The translations under genes and the position numbers were made by a program. A DNA stretch of 32,830 nucleotides, taken from NCBI RefSeq assembly GCF_900609055.1, contig NZ_UXAW01000046.1:1-32830 (forward strand), written 5' to 3'. Shown one piece after another: positions 8,860 through 16,445 of this stretch. Below the pieces are notes generated by a model. That model was not told where the DNA came from. It did no database searches and saw only the letters and a program-made list of their open reading frames with translations. How positions within the stretch are numbered: position 1 is the first letter of the stretch; every line of letters starts with the position of its first letter. This stretch comes from Pseudogemmobacter humi. GTDB lineage: Bacteria; Pseudomonadota; Alphaproteobacteria; Rhodobacterales; Rhodobacteraceae.

Positions 8860-8887
8860 GGCGGCCCCTTGCCGCCCGCGGCTTTTG
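8860..8887 (+). terminator. Probable intrinsic terminator after the lectin pseudogene
   Basis: A hairpin, GGCGGC (8860-8865), loop CCCTT, GCCGCC (8871-8876), is followed shortly by CTTTT (8882-8886). It lies 9 bases after the stop at 8851. The stem is short but GC-only. Confidence 0.45.
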
Positions 8888-8945
8888 CCTGAATTACTGT
8901 CACAGGGCCTCACGGCCGAACTGAAACGCATCCTTTGAGGAAAAC

Positions 8946-9275
8946 ATGCAACATAATCCCGGCTCGCCACGCATCCGCATGGCCGTTCTCGCCTGCTCGA
9001 CCACGGTCCTGCTGGCGGGTGCTCAGCAGGTTCTGGCCTCCAGCGGCGATGCCTGGGAGGAGTTTCAGCAAGATGTCGAGAGAGCCTGTCTCGCGGCCGC
9101 ATCCGGCGTGCTTTCCGAAATCACAGGGATCCAGGTGGACCCCTACGGCTCGGAAACCTACGGCTTTGCGGTTGTGCTGGGGATCGAGACGGGAACCACC
9201 TCGCAACGCATCGTCGCCTGCGCCTATGACAAGGCCTCGCAGGTCGCCGAAGTCAGCGGCACCTTCGAGCCGTAA
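8946..9275 (+). CDS. Small secreted protein, 109 aa, conserved-looking, unknown
   Basis: The ATG at 8946 follows a good GAGG ribosome site (8937-8940). The N-terminus is a signal peptide: basic residues, a hydrophobic MAVLACSTTVLLAGA core and a probable cleavage near VLASSG at about residue 32. The mature part (~77 aa) has two cysteines (ERACLAA and VACAYDK) likely to pair, with an internal VDPYGSETYGFAVV segment. No domain name can be given with confidence. It is the only intact gene in a decaying 3.7-kb stretch and begins 94 bp after the lectin pseudogene, behind its likely terminator, so it probably has its own promoter. Confidence 0.65.
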   Translation: MQHNPGSPRIRMAVLACSTTVLLAGAQQVLASSGDAWEEFQQDVERACLAAASGVLSEITGIQVDPYGSETYGFAVVLGIETGTTSQRIVACAYDKASQVAEVSGTFEP

Positions 9276-9771
9276 TCCTGTCGGTCGCGGCTGCTGACGC
9301 AGCCCTGAAGGGCCGGTAACCGCTCGCGGGCAGGACAGGCAGCCGCGATGACGACAGCTTGCGCAAGGCTCTGAGAACACTCAAGGGTTGTACCGGCCGG
9401 ATGGGCCGAGAGTCATGATATCTCCGAAGGCCCTGTGGGATCAGGTGCCGGACGCGCTCTGGCTGGCAGCGGCAGCGGCCGACCAGTCGCAGCAAGCCCC
9501 CCGCACGGGCCCGGGGTCGGTTGCATCTCCAGGGGCAAGGCGCGAGTGTCGCACGAACCTTTCTGGAGCGGACATTCGGGCGGACCGCCGCGAGATTTCA
9601 GTCGGTTCAGGCTGACGGGAAGATTGTCGCCGCCGGATTTTGACTTTCCTGAGCCGGTATGAGGATTTCCGTTCACCTTTGAGAGCTCTCAAAGATACGG
9701 GCATATCAGCAAGACCATGCGCGATGCGTTCCGTCATCCCCGAAATGAGACGCCAGATCGACCGGCGTCAC
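9276..9771. other. 496-bp interval without a recognisable gene
   Basis: Short open frames exist on both strands (up to 98 codons), but they overlap one another in several frames and none shows a signal peptide, domain or convincing ribosome site. No tRNA or other RNA gene is seen. The only distinct structure is an 18-bp palindrome at 9677-9694. The stretch is best read as decayed or intergenic DNA between the accessory region and the regulator gene ending at 9772. Confidence 0.5.
9677..9694. repeat. 18-bp perfect palindrome CTTTGAGAGCTCTCAAAG
   Basis: The two 9-bp halves are exact reverse complements with no spacer. It lies 77 bp beyond the 3' end of the minus-strand regulator gene. It could form a hairpin with a 4-nt loop, but neither side has a T-run, so an intrinsic terminator is doubtful; a dimeric protein-binding site is the alternative. 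No gene start lies close enough to assign a role. Confidence 0.5.
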
Positions 9772-10872
9772 TCAGGCGCGGGCGCGAAACACCTCGCGGA
9801 TGGTTTTCACCGTCCCTGGCACTTTGACCTGATAGCCTGGCAGCGCCGAGATCGCGCTGGCAAATTCCGCGCTGCGCATGACCGAGAGCACCCGCTCCAT
9901 CGCGGGATGGTCAAGGATATGGCTGTGGCAGAGAAAGACGTAATCCTCGGTCAGCACCGGCACGAAATCCAGCCCGAACTGCCGTGCCGCCGCCTCGACG
10001 CCAAAGGCCGCATCGGCAAATCCCGAGGCGACATAGGCCGCCACCGCCGCATGGGTGAATTCGGAATGGTTGTAACCCTGGATCGCCGCGCCCTGAATCT
10101 GGTGCTGCGTCAGAAGTTGGTCGAACAGGATCCGCGTGCCCGAATCCGGGTCGCGGTTGACGAAACGCACGCCCGGTTGCAGCAGGTCCTGGCAATGCGT
10201 GATCCCGAGCGGGTTCCCCTTGCCGACGATCATCCCAATCTCGCGTGTCACGAAAGAGATCACCCGGTGTTTTTCCGGGTCAAGCCAGCCACGGGTCATC
10301 GCAAGCGTGCGCGCGCGCAACTCACCTTGTGGCAGATGCATGCCCGCAAGGTCGCAGGTATTCTCAACCATCGAGACCAGCGAATTTGAGTTGGAGACAT
10401 AGCGGAAATCGACGCTCGAATCGCCGTTCTTTGCCAGCAGCTCGCGCAGTTTCGGCACCGCAAATCCGTGACTTGCGCGCACCCGCAGCTCCAGTCGTCC
10501 GCTGGCGAGGGTCTGGTTGACCTCGGTCTGGAGTTCCTGCGCGAGGTTTTGCAACAGCGGCCGCAGCCGCGCTTCCAGCCGCTCGGCCGCCCAGACCAGC
10601 TTGTCGCCAAAAGGGGTCAGGCTGGTGCCGCTGCCCTGCTTGCGCTCGACCAGCGGTGAGCCGAAAAAATCCGACCATTTGATCAGCAGATTCCAGGCGT
10701 GGCGGTAAGACATCCCCGCCCGGGCTGCGGCTTCAGAGAGTTTTCCGGTGTTCCGGATGTCAGATAAAAGCCCCAGAGTGATCTCCAGCCTTTCCTGCGG
10801 ATTGTTGCGCTGAAAGGCCCAGACCGGCGCGATTTCGACCCTGACCGATCTGTCCGACATATGCATTTCCAT
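9772..10872 (-). CDS. ModE-type HTH / periplasmic-binding-like domain regulator, 366 aa
   Basis: Residues ~25-105 form a ModE/LysR-like winged helix (LSEAAARAGMSYRHAWNLL, then ERKQGSGTSLTPFG). From ~130 to the end a periplasmic-binding-protein-like domain (PF12727-type) follows, with segments such as FVNRDPDSGTRILFDQLL and HAAVAAYVASGFADAAFGV, which resemble molybdate/tungstate-binding folds. It should be a cytoplasmic, ligand-responsive transcription factor. Three ATGs occur in the first five codons (10872, 10866, 10860); the first is used here and no Shine-Dalgarno clearly decides. It is divergent from the aldehyde dehydrogenase/formyl-THF hydrolase genes across 181 bp and is the obvious candidate regulator of that pair. 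The ligand is unknown; a one-carbon compound or a molybdenum oxyanion are guesses. Confidence 0.85.
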   Translation of the reverse strand: MEMHMSDRSVRVEIAPVWAFQRNNPQERLEITLGLLSDIRNTGKLSEAAARAGMSYRHAWNLLIKWSDFFGSPLVERKQGSGTSLTPFGDKLVWAAERLEARLRPLLQNLAQELQTEVNQTLASGRLELRVRASHGFAVPKLRELLAKNGDSSVDFRYVSNSNSLVSMVENTCDLAGMHLPQGELRARTLAMTRGWLDPEKHRVISFVTREIGMIVGKGNPLGITHCQDLLQPGVRFVNRDPDSGTRILFDQLLTQHQIQGAAIQGYNHSEFTHAAVAAYVASGFADAAFGVEAAARQFGLDFVPVLTEDYVFLCHSHILDHPAMERVLSVMRSAEFASAISALPGYQVKVPGTVKTIREVFRARA

Positions 10873-11053
10873 TCTTATCTTTCGCCCGCAACTCTGGAAG
10901 TCCGGTTCCGGTTCAGGCGCTGTGATTCATGCAAACTGTATCATATTCACAGATTTATTCATCCAGGTAAGCATGGATTCAACGGACAATTCCAGGAGAA
11001 GCGCGGGTTGTCCGACAAATATATGAACAGATATGCATAACATGGAGGAAGCA
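10873..11053. promoter_or_regulatory. Divergent promoter region between regulator and aldehyde dehydrogenase genes
   Basis: This 181-bp interval is noticeably AT-richer than its flanks (around TGTATCATATTCACAG and ATATATGAACAGATATGCAT), as expected for two back-to-back promoters. An imperfect dyad, ATTCATGC (10925-10932) with GCATGGAT (10971-10978), is a possible operator. The downstream ribosome site GGAGG (11044-11048) sits 5 bases before ATG 11054. No clear -35/-10 pair could be assigned. Confidence 0.35.
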
Positions 11054-12511
11054 ATGCTCGACCAGAGAAACGGCGGAACCTATCCGCTGCTGATCGGCGG
11101 TGAAGCGCGTCAGGCCCGCTCGGGTCGCACATTCGAGACGCTGAACCCCGCGACCGGGGCTCATCTGGCCGATGTGGCCGAGGCGGGTGTCGAAGATGTC
11201 GATCTTGCCGTCGCTTCCGCCCGGAAGGCGTTCGAGGAGGTCTGGGGCCCGATGCGTGCCGCCGACCGGGGCGCGCTTTTGCTGCGCTTCGCCGAGGTGA
11301 TCCGCGCCCACAGCGAGGAACTGGTCGAGCTGGAAAGCCTCGATTCCGGCAAGCCGGTGTCCGCGATCCGGCGTCAGGATCTGCCGGCGGTGATCGACAC
11401 GCTGACCTATTACGCAGGCTGGGCCGACAAGATCACCGGCACCGTGGTGCCCGCACGCCCCGATGCGCTGACCTATACGGTGCGCGAGCCTCTCGGCGTG
11501 GTGGGTGCCATCATCCCGTGGAATTTCCCGCTGATGATCGGCATGTGGAAGATCGCGCCTGCCCTGGCCTGCGGCTGCACGGTGGTTCTGAAACCCGCCG
11601 AGATCACGCCTTTGACCGCGATCCGGCTTGGGGAACTGGCGCTTGAGGCCGGGCTGCCGCCGGGCGTGCTGAATGTGGTGCCGGGTTTCGGCAAGGTGGC
11701 GGGCCAGGCCATCGTCGATCACCCCGATATCGACAAGGTGACTTTCACCGGCTCGCCGGTCGTCGGTCGGCAGATCCTCCAGGGCTCGGCGGGGAACCTC
11801 AAGCGCGTCACGCTGGAACTGGGCGGCAAATCCGCCAATATCATCTTCCCCGATGCCGATATCGACGCGGCGGTCAGGGCAGCGGGTTCGGGGATCTTCT
11901 TCAACACCGGGCAGGTCTGCTCGGCCGGATCGCGCATCCTGGTGCATGAATCGATCCATGACGAGGTGGCGGAAAAGCTGGCGGCGCGCGCCAAAGGCAT
12001 GCGGCTCGGGAACCCCCAGGAGGCCGGCACCTCGATGGGGCCGGTGGTCTCGGAAGTGCAGATGAACCGCATCCTGAATTATATCGAGATCGGCCGTGCA
12101 GAAGGTGCGCAGATCGTCACCGGCGGGGCCCGCCACGGCGATCAGGGCTATTTCATCGAGCCGACCGTCTTCGCCAATGTCCGCCACGAGATGCGCATCT
12201 CGCAGGAGGAGATTTTCGGTCCGGTCGCCGCTGTGGTGCCGTTCAAGGATGACGACGACGCGCTGCGTCTGGCGAATGGCACCGTCTACAGCCTCGCCGC
12301 CGGGGTCTGGACCGCCGACATGACCCGGGCGCATCGCTTCACCCGCAAGCTGAAGGCCGGCACGGTCTGGGTCAATACCTACGGCCCGACCGACATTCGC
12401 CTGCCCTGGGGCGGCGTGCGCGATTCCGGCTTTGGCCGCGAACATGGCGAAGAGGCCATCGACAATTTCACCGAACCCAAGGTGGTCTGGATCAATACCG
12501 GACCCGCGTGA
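11054..12511 (+). CDS. NAD(P)-dependent aldehyde dehydrogenase, 485 aa
   Basis: A full-length ALDH-superfamily protein. PWNFPLMIGMWKIAPALACG and the downstream VLKPAEITP are the cofactor-binding signatures. The general base is Glu255 in LELGGKSAN, the catalytic nucleophile is Cys289 in FFNTGQVCSAGSR, and EEIFGPVAAV is the conserved C-terminal motif. The frame is open from ATG 11033, but ATG 11054 has the GGAGG site and gives the normal family N-terminus, so it is preferred. The next gene, 113 bp downstream, encodes a formyl-THF hydrolase-like protein. The two correspond to the C- and N-terminal domains of 10-formyltetrahydrofolate dehydrogenase (ALDH1L), suggesting that formyl units are oxidised to CO2. 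The true substrate could be another aldehyde; sequence alone does not decide. A soluble cytoplasmic enzyme is expected. Confidence 0.9.
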   Translation: MLDQRNGGTYPLLIGGEARQARSGRTFETLNPATGAHLADVAEAGVEDVDLAVASARKAFEEVWGPMRAADRGALLLRFAEVIRAHSEELVELESLDSGKPVSAIRRQDLPAVIDTLTYYAGWADKITGTVVPARPDALTYTVREPLGVVGAIIPWNFPLMIGMWKIAPALACGCTVVLKPAEITPLTAIRLGELALEAGLPPGVLNVVPGFGKVAGQAIVDHPDIDKVTFTGSPVVGRQILQGSAGNLKRVTLELGGKSANIIFPDADIDAAVRAAGSGIFFNTGQVCSAGSRILVHESIHDEVAEKLAARAKGMRLGNPQEAGTSMGPVVSEVQMNRILNYIEIGRAEGAQIVTGGARHGDQGYFIEPTVFANVRHEMRISQEEIFGPVAAVVPFKDDDDALRLANGTVYSLAAGVWTADMTRAHRFTRKLKAGTVWVNTYGPTDIRLPWGGVRDSGFGREHGEEAIDNFTEPKVVWINTGPA

Positions 12512-12531
12512 TCGGTTTCTGAAGCTCCCTC

Positions 12532-12595
12532 CGGCCTTTTCCCAAGGCCGACTTCGGGGTCCGTCTGCCGGTTTCATCCCGTCCGGACCCCGCTT
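12532..12595 (+). terminator. Two hairpins between the dehydrogenase and hydrolase genes (attenuator or terminator)
   Basis: The first hairpin is CGGCCTT (12532-12538), loop TTCCC, AAGGCCG. The second is GGGGTCCG (12556-12563) with CGGACCCC (12584-12591), followed by GCTTTT. The second could end transcription partly and make expression of the downstream gene lower or separate. The AAGGA ribosome site at 12612 belongs to the next gene. Confidence 0.4.
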
Positions 12596-12624
12596 TTCCC
12601 CATATCCCGATAAGGAACCACCCG

Positions 12625-13587
12625 ATGCGTATCGCAATCATCGGCCAGCAGGCCTTTGGCAAATCCGTTCTCGATGCCTTTCTTGAGCGTGGCGATGATG
12701 TCGCCGCCGTCTTCTGCGCCCCGGAAAAGCCGGGGGCAAAGCCCGATCCGCTGCGTCTTGCGGCGGAAGAGCGGGGCGTGAAGACCTTCCAGCTGCCCAA
12801 TCTGACCAGCTCTGACGCGGCGGAAGCCCTGCGCGCGCTGGGTGTCGATCTCGCGGTGATGGCCTATGTGCTGCAATTCGCGCCGCAGGGTTTCGTGAAC
12901 ATCCCGAAACATGGGGCGATCTGTTACCACCCCTCGCTTTTGCCGAAATATCGCGGACCCAGTTCGATCAACTGGCCGCTGATCCGCGGCGAGGCGGAAA
13001 CCGGCCTGACCATCTTCCGCCCGAATGACGGGCTGGATGAGGGCGATATCGTCTTGCAGAAAACCACGCCGGTTTCGGCGGATGACACGCTGGGGACGGT
13101 CTATTTCGACCGGCTCTTCCCGATGGGGGTGGCGGCGATGCTGGAGGCGGCCGACCTGATCCTTGCCGGCAAACACAGCGAAACCGTTCAGGATGAGGCG
13201 CTTGCCAGCTATGAGGGCTGGTGCCGCGACCCCGAGGCCCGGATCAACTGGGCGGCCCATGCCCAGGAAGTGCATAACCTGATCCGGGGCTGCGATCCGG
13301 CACCCGGTGCCTGGACGCTGATCGGCGATGAGAAGATCAGGATTTATGAAAGCCACCTCACCCCCGCGCGCCGCTTTGCCGATGTGAGGGGAAAGCCCGG
13401 CACCATCGCGGAAATCGCCGACGGCAAGGTGCAGATCGCGTTGCAGGGCGGGCTGGTCCGGATCGGTCGCGTGCGCACCGCTCAGGGCGAAAAGATGAGC
13501 GCTGCGGAATTTGCCGCCCGCCTCGGGCTGACGGTTGGAGACCGGTTCGACATCGCAGGGCCGGCGCTTCGTACGGCGGCGGAATGA
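12625..13587 (+). CDS. 10-formyl-THF hydrolase / formyltransferase (ALDH1L N-domain-like), 320 aa
   Basis: The protein tracks the N-terminal hydrolase domain of 10-formyltetrahydrofolate dehydrogenase from its first residues (MRIAIIGQQAFGKSV) through ICYHPSLLPKYRG, INWPLIRGEAETGLTIF and NDGLDEGDIVLQK. The catalytic pair His102 and Asp138 corresponds to His106/Asp142 of the vertebrate enzyme. A C-terminal formyltransferase (Fmt_C-like) domain starts near residue 205 (INWAAHAQEVHNLIRG). It is more similar to ALDH1L than to methionyl-tRNA formyltransferase, as the GQ-FG N-terminus shows. It ends after this domain: there is no carrier domain with a phosphopantetheine serine, which the fused enzyme uses to pass the formyl group to the dehydrogenase. 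The start has AAGGA at 12612. It lies downstream of the ALDH gene and is probably co-regulated. Confidence 0.88.
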   Translation: MRIAIIGQQAFGKSVLDAFLERGDDVAAVFCAPEKPGAKPDPLRLAAEERGVKTFQLPNLTSSDAAEALRALGVDLAVMAYVLQFAPQGFVNIPKHGAICYHPSLLPKYRGPSSINWPLIRGEAETGLTIFRPNDGLDEGDIVLQKTTPVSADDTLGTVYFDRLFPMGVAAMLEAADLILAGKHSETVQDEALASYEGWCRDPEARINWAAHAQEVHNLIRGCDPAPGAWTLIGDEKIRIYESHLTPARRFADVRGKPGTIAEIADGKVQIALQGGLVRIGRVRTAQGEKMSAAEFAARLGLTVGDRFDIAGPALRTAAE

Positions 13588-13623
13588 TGGCCTGATCTGC
13601 CGTTCACCACAGGAATATGCAGC

Positions 13624-13655
13624 CGGGGCGGGCGGTGTGCTCGCCCCGCTTATTT
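13624..13655 (+). terminator. Intrinsic terminator after the hydrolase gene
   Basis: CGGGGCG (13624-13630) pairs exactly with CGCCCCG (13642-13648) across an 11-nt loop and is followed by CTTATTT. It is 36 bases past the stop codon. Confidence 0.6.
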
Positions 13656-13782
13656 CCGTCATGCGGCGGTGCGAAGATCGGAAGGGAGCTTGTCGCAGGT
13701 GACAAGGTTCTTTATGGCGCCAAAGCGGAACCACCGCTCCCGCCGGGTGGCGCAGGCGTTCCGCTGGCTGACGGCTCTGCCG

Positions 13783-14046
13783 GAGCGGCACCGGCTGATC
13801 CTGATGGACATCCCTGTGCCCCGCCTTGCCATGGGACTGCTGACCGGCGCAGGGATGGCGGTCTCGGGCAGGCTGATGCAGGGGTTGTTCCGCAATCCTG
13901 ATCGTATCGCGCTTCCGGATCAGGGCCGCCTGATCGCCTGCGGCCCACCGGCCGGGGTGCTGACCGAGGACAGCCTCTCCTGCGCCTGCCGCTGCCCGCT
14001 GCGGGGCGATACCGCACCGGGAAGCGGCATGTGGCTGGTGCCGCAG
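13783..14046 (+). pseudogene. Deletion scar joining HmuU-like permease start to HmuV-like ATPase end
   Basis: One short frame reads first as the N-terminal core of a FecCD/HmuU-type heme or siderophore permease (RHRLILMDIPVPRLAMGLL, then GAGMAVSGRLMQGLFRNP; 13783-13902). It switches within a few codons to the C-terminal tail of an HmuV-type ATPase (QGRLIACGPPAGVLTEDSLS, CPLR, then WLVPQ; about 13912-14046). The rest of the permease and nearly all of the ATPase are missing, so the frame cannot make a transporter. The simplest explanation is an internal deletion of about 1.5 kb in an hmuUV-like operon that served the neighbouring TonB receptors. The open frame continues into antisense of the receptor gene and should not be annotated as a protein. 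Confidence 0.72.
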
Positions 14047-14070
14047 GCGGCGTCGCAGCAGGCCCTCGGT

Positions 14071-16311
14071 TCAGAATTCGGCGCTCAGGCCCAGCCAGAG
14101 CCGGCGCCCGTCGGGCAGAACGTCGTCGAGCGTCTTGCCGGTGACGTTGTAAAGCGCCAGCGCACCGCTGACGGCTTCGGTGACCTCCCAGGTCAGCCCG
14201 AGATCCAGGATCACATGCCCGGGGATCTCCGCGCTGCGGCCAAGCGCTGCGGCCCGGCTGCGGGCGCGCGCCTGGCCCCAGAGGCTCAGCCGCTCACCCG
14301 CCGCCCAGTCGAAGCCGAGGTTCAGCATATGGCGCGGCAGGTTGTGAAACGGCCGGCCCAGGTTGCGGCCCCGCGTCACCTTTGAATCAGACCAGGTGTA
14401 ATTCGCGTTCAGCCGAAGATCGCCGAGCGGCACATCCAGCGTCAGCTCCACTCCGCGCAGCCTGGCGCTGTCTTCGTTCACATATTGGGTGACGGCGACG
14501 TAACTCACCCCGTTCAGCGGGCAGGCCGGAGCCTCGCCCGCCGGGGTGCGGCACAGATCGGTGCGGGCGATGCGGTCGGTGAATCTCGTGTGGAACAGGG
14601 TGGCGCCGAACTGAAGGCCCGAGGGGCGCTCCCACATCAGGCCGATCTCGTGATTGGTGCTGCGTTCGGGGCGCAGCGCGCTGTTGCCGCGGTCGCGCGA
14701 GCGGCCGTCGCCGCCCGAGGGTTCGGCCACAGCATCGTCGGCCTGTTTCAGCGCGGGCACCCGATAGCCGCTGCCGATCCCGCCTTTCAGCGTCAGTTCG
14801 GGCGACAGATGCCAGACCAGCCACAGGCGCGGCGTCAGCGCGCTGCCGTAATTCTCGTTGCGGTCGCCGCGCAGGCCCAGCGTCAGCTTCAGATCCGGGG
14901 CCAGCCGCAGATCGCCTTCGACAAACAGCGACTGGTGCCAGCGCTCGGGGCTGGTGCCCGGTGAACCGATCAGCCGCTCGGGGGCGTGGCGGGTGCGCTC
15001 GAAACGGTATTCGTAGCCGAAGGAGAGGGTCTGTTCGCCGAAGGCCAGCGACGAGCGGGTGTTGAAGGTCAGCGCGTCATGGCCGCTGACATAGCCCGAG
15101 CGGAAATCGGTCTCTTCCCATTGCAGGAAGCTGGTGGTCGTGGCGCGCCCGCTCCAGGCGATGCGGTGGGTCAGGCTGGCCATGCGGTCGCGCACCAGGG
15201 TCTCGCTTGCGGCGCGGGCGCTCAGCAGCGTGCGGCTGAACCCGAGCCGGCTTTGCTGAAGATCCAGATCGAAGGACTGGACCGCATCCGGCGCCCATCT
15301 CAGCCGGGCGCCGAGGATGGTCCGGCGCGCGGCGCCCTGGCCCTGGCTGAGATAGCCGGTCGCGGCGCGGTCGTCCTCGGCGCGGGTGTTCGCCGATCCG
15401 TAGACCGACAGCCCGAGGCCGCCCGGCGTCAGCGGCCCGCCAAGGAAGAAGCGCCCCTCGCCGCCGCCGCCCGACAGCCGGTCGAAAGCGATGCTGCGGC
15501 CGAGCGTGACGCTGCCGCCCCAGGTTTCGGGGATGTCGCGGGTGATGACATTGATCACGCCGCCCGAGGCGCCCGACCCGTGCAGGGCCGAGATCGGGCC
15601 GCGGATGATCTCGATCCGGTCGAGCGCGGCCACCGGCGGCAGGAAGCCGATCTTGCTGTTCAGCCCGTGGCCGTTGTAGCTGGCCTCTTCCGAGGCGCTC
15701 AGCGGTCTGCCGTCGATCATGAAGAGCACATAGGGCTGCCCCATGCCGCGCAGGGTGATGGCGGGAAGCCCCTCGCGGCCGGGCCCCGACACCGCCAGCC
15801 CCGGCACGTTGCGCATCAGATCGGCAAGGCTCGCGGTGGCGCGGGTCTCCAGCCCGGCGGAGGGGATCACCGTCATCGCCGCCGGGGCATCGGCAAGCTG
15901 CTGCGGATGGCCGGTGGCGCTGAGGACGATGGTCCCGAGTTTCACCCCCGCCCCGGGATCCTCGTCTGGTGCGGCGGGCAGGCGGACGGTCAGGCTGCCG
16001 TCCGAGGTGAAACCATAGCTGGCGCCGCTGCCTGCCAGCGCGGCCTCAAGCGCCCCGTCAAGGGTCAGCGGTCCGCGCAGGGCAGGGCTGGTCAGCCCCG
16101 CCGCGCTGCCCTCGATCACCACCGAGATCCCGGCGCGTTCCGCGATACGGTTCAGCGCCTGCGCCAGCGGCAGGGGCGGCTGGTCGAAGCCCGCCGCCGT
16201 ATCGGCCCGTGCCGCGGGGGGCAGCGATCCGGCGCAGGCCGCACCCGCCAGCAGCAGAGCCGCCAGACGGGCGGTCCGTGTCATGCGGGCAAAGGCGGCG
16301 GAATACTGCAT
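14071..16311 (-). CDS. TonB-dependent receptor with STN signalling domain (FecA-like), 746 aa
   Basis: The start at 16311 has AAGGA 8 bases upstream and gives a standard signal peptide (TARLAALLLAGAACAG core, cleavage near AARA); the longer frame from 16377 adds a charged, unlikely leader. Residues ~40-110 are a secretin/TonB short N-terminal (STN) domain (PLPLAQALNRIAERAGISVV to DGSLTVRL), the part that signals to FecR. The plug follows (IVLSATG, ITLRGMGQPYVLFMIDGRPL, IEIIRGPISALHGSGASGG). A 22-strand barrel ends in LGLSAEF with a C-terminal Phe, as outer-membrane proteins do. It lies 134 bp downstream of fecR, the FecIRA order. The ligand is probably a ferric siderophore or heme and is not determined. 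It is clearly paralogous to the receptor at 18201. Confidence 0.93.
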   Translation of the reverse strand: MQYSAAFARMTRTARLAALLLAGAACAGSLPPAARADTAAGFDQPPLPLAQALNRIAERAGISVVIEGSAAGLTSPALRGPLTLDGALEAALAGSGASYGFTSDGSLTVRLPAAPDEDPGAGVKLGTIVLSATGHPQQLADAPAAMTVIPSAGLETRATASLADLMRNVPGLAVSGPGREGLPAITLRGMGQPYVLFMIDGRPLSASEEASYNGHGLNSKIGFLPPVAALDRIEIIRGPISALHGSGASGGVINVITRDIPETWGGSVTLGRSIAFDRLSGGGGEGRFFLGGPLTPGGLGLSVYGSANTRAEDDRAATGYLSQGQGAARRTILGARLRWAPDAVQSFDLDLQQSRLGFSRTLLSARAASETLVRDRMASLTHRIAWSGRATTTSFLQWEETDFRSGYVSGHDALTFNTRSSLAFGEQTLSFGYEYRFERTRHAPERLIGSPGTSPERWHQSLFVEGDLRLAPDLKLTLGLRGDRNENYGSALTPRLWLVWHLSPELTLKGGIGSGYRVPALKQADDAVAEPSGGDGRSRDRGNSALRPERSTNHEIGLMWERPSGLQFGATLFHTRFTDRIARTDLCRTPAGEAPACPLNGVSYVAVTQYVNEDSARLRGVELTLDVPLGDLRLNANYTWSDSKVTRGRNLGRPFHNLPRHMLNLGFDWAAGERLSLWGQARARSRAAALGRSAEIPGHVILDLGLTWEVTEAVSGALALYNVTGKTLDDVLPDGRRLWLGLSAEF

Positions 16312-16445
16312 CTTGTCCTTGTCGCCCTCCGGCGCAGACGGCTTCGCCCTTTTCTCACGCATGAGGGGGCATGGCACTGAACCGGCGGGTTGCGGTTTTT
16401 AGTGCTGGCGTCGCGGCTGGCGGTGAAAGGGCGGGCGCCCCGGCG

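Noticed and set aside
9388-9737. Several 75-98 codon open frames in the gene-free interval
   Set aside because: They overlap in multiple frames on both strands and lack ribosome sites, signal peptides or domain-like patterns.
10979-12637. Minus-strand open frame of 552 codons over the aldehyde dehydrogenase gene
   Set aside because: Antisense to a complete ALDH with catalytic residues; composition is typical of a shadow frame.
13669-14385. 238-codon plus-strand open frame as an intact protein
   Set aside because: Only codons ~39-126 resemble protein, and they are two unrelated transporter pieces. The rest is antisense of the TonB receptor gene. It is treated as a deletion scar.
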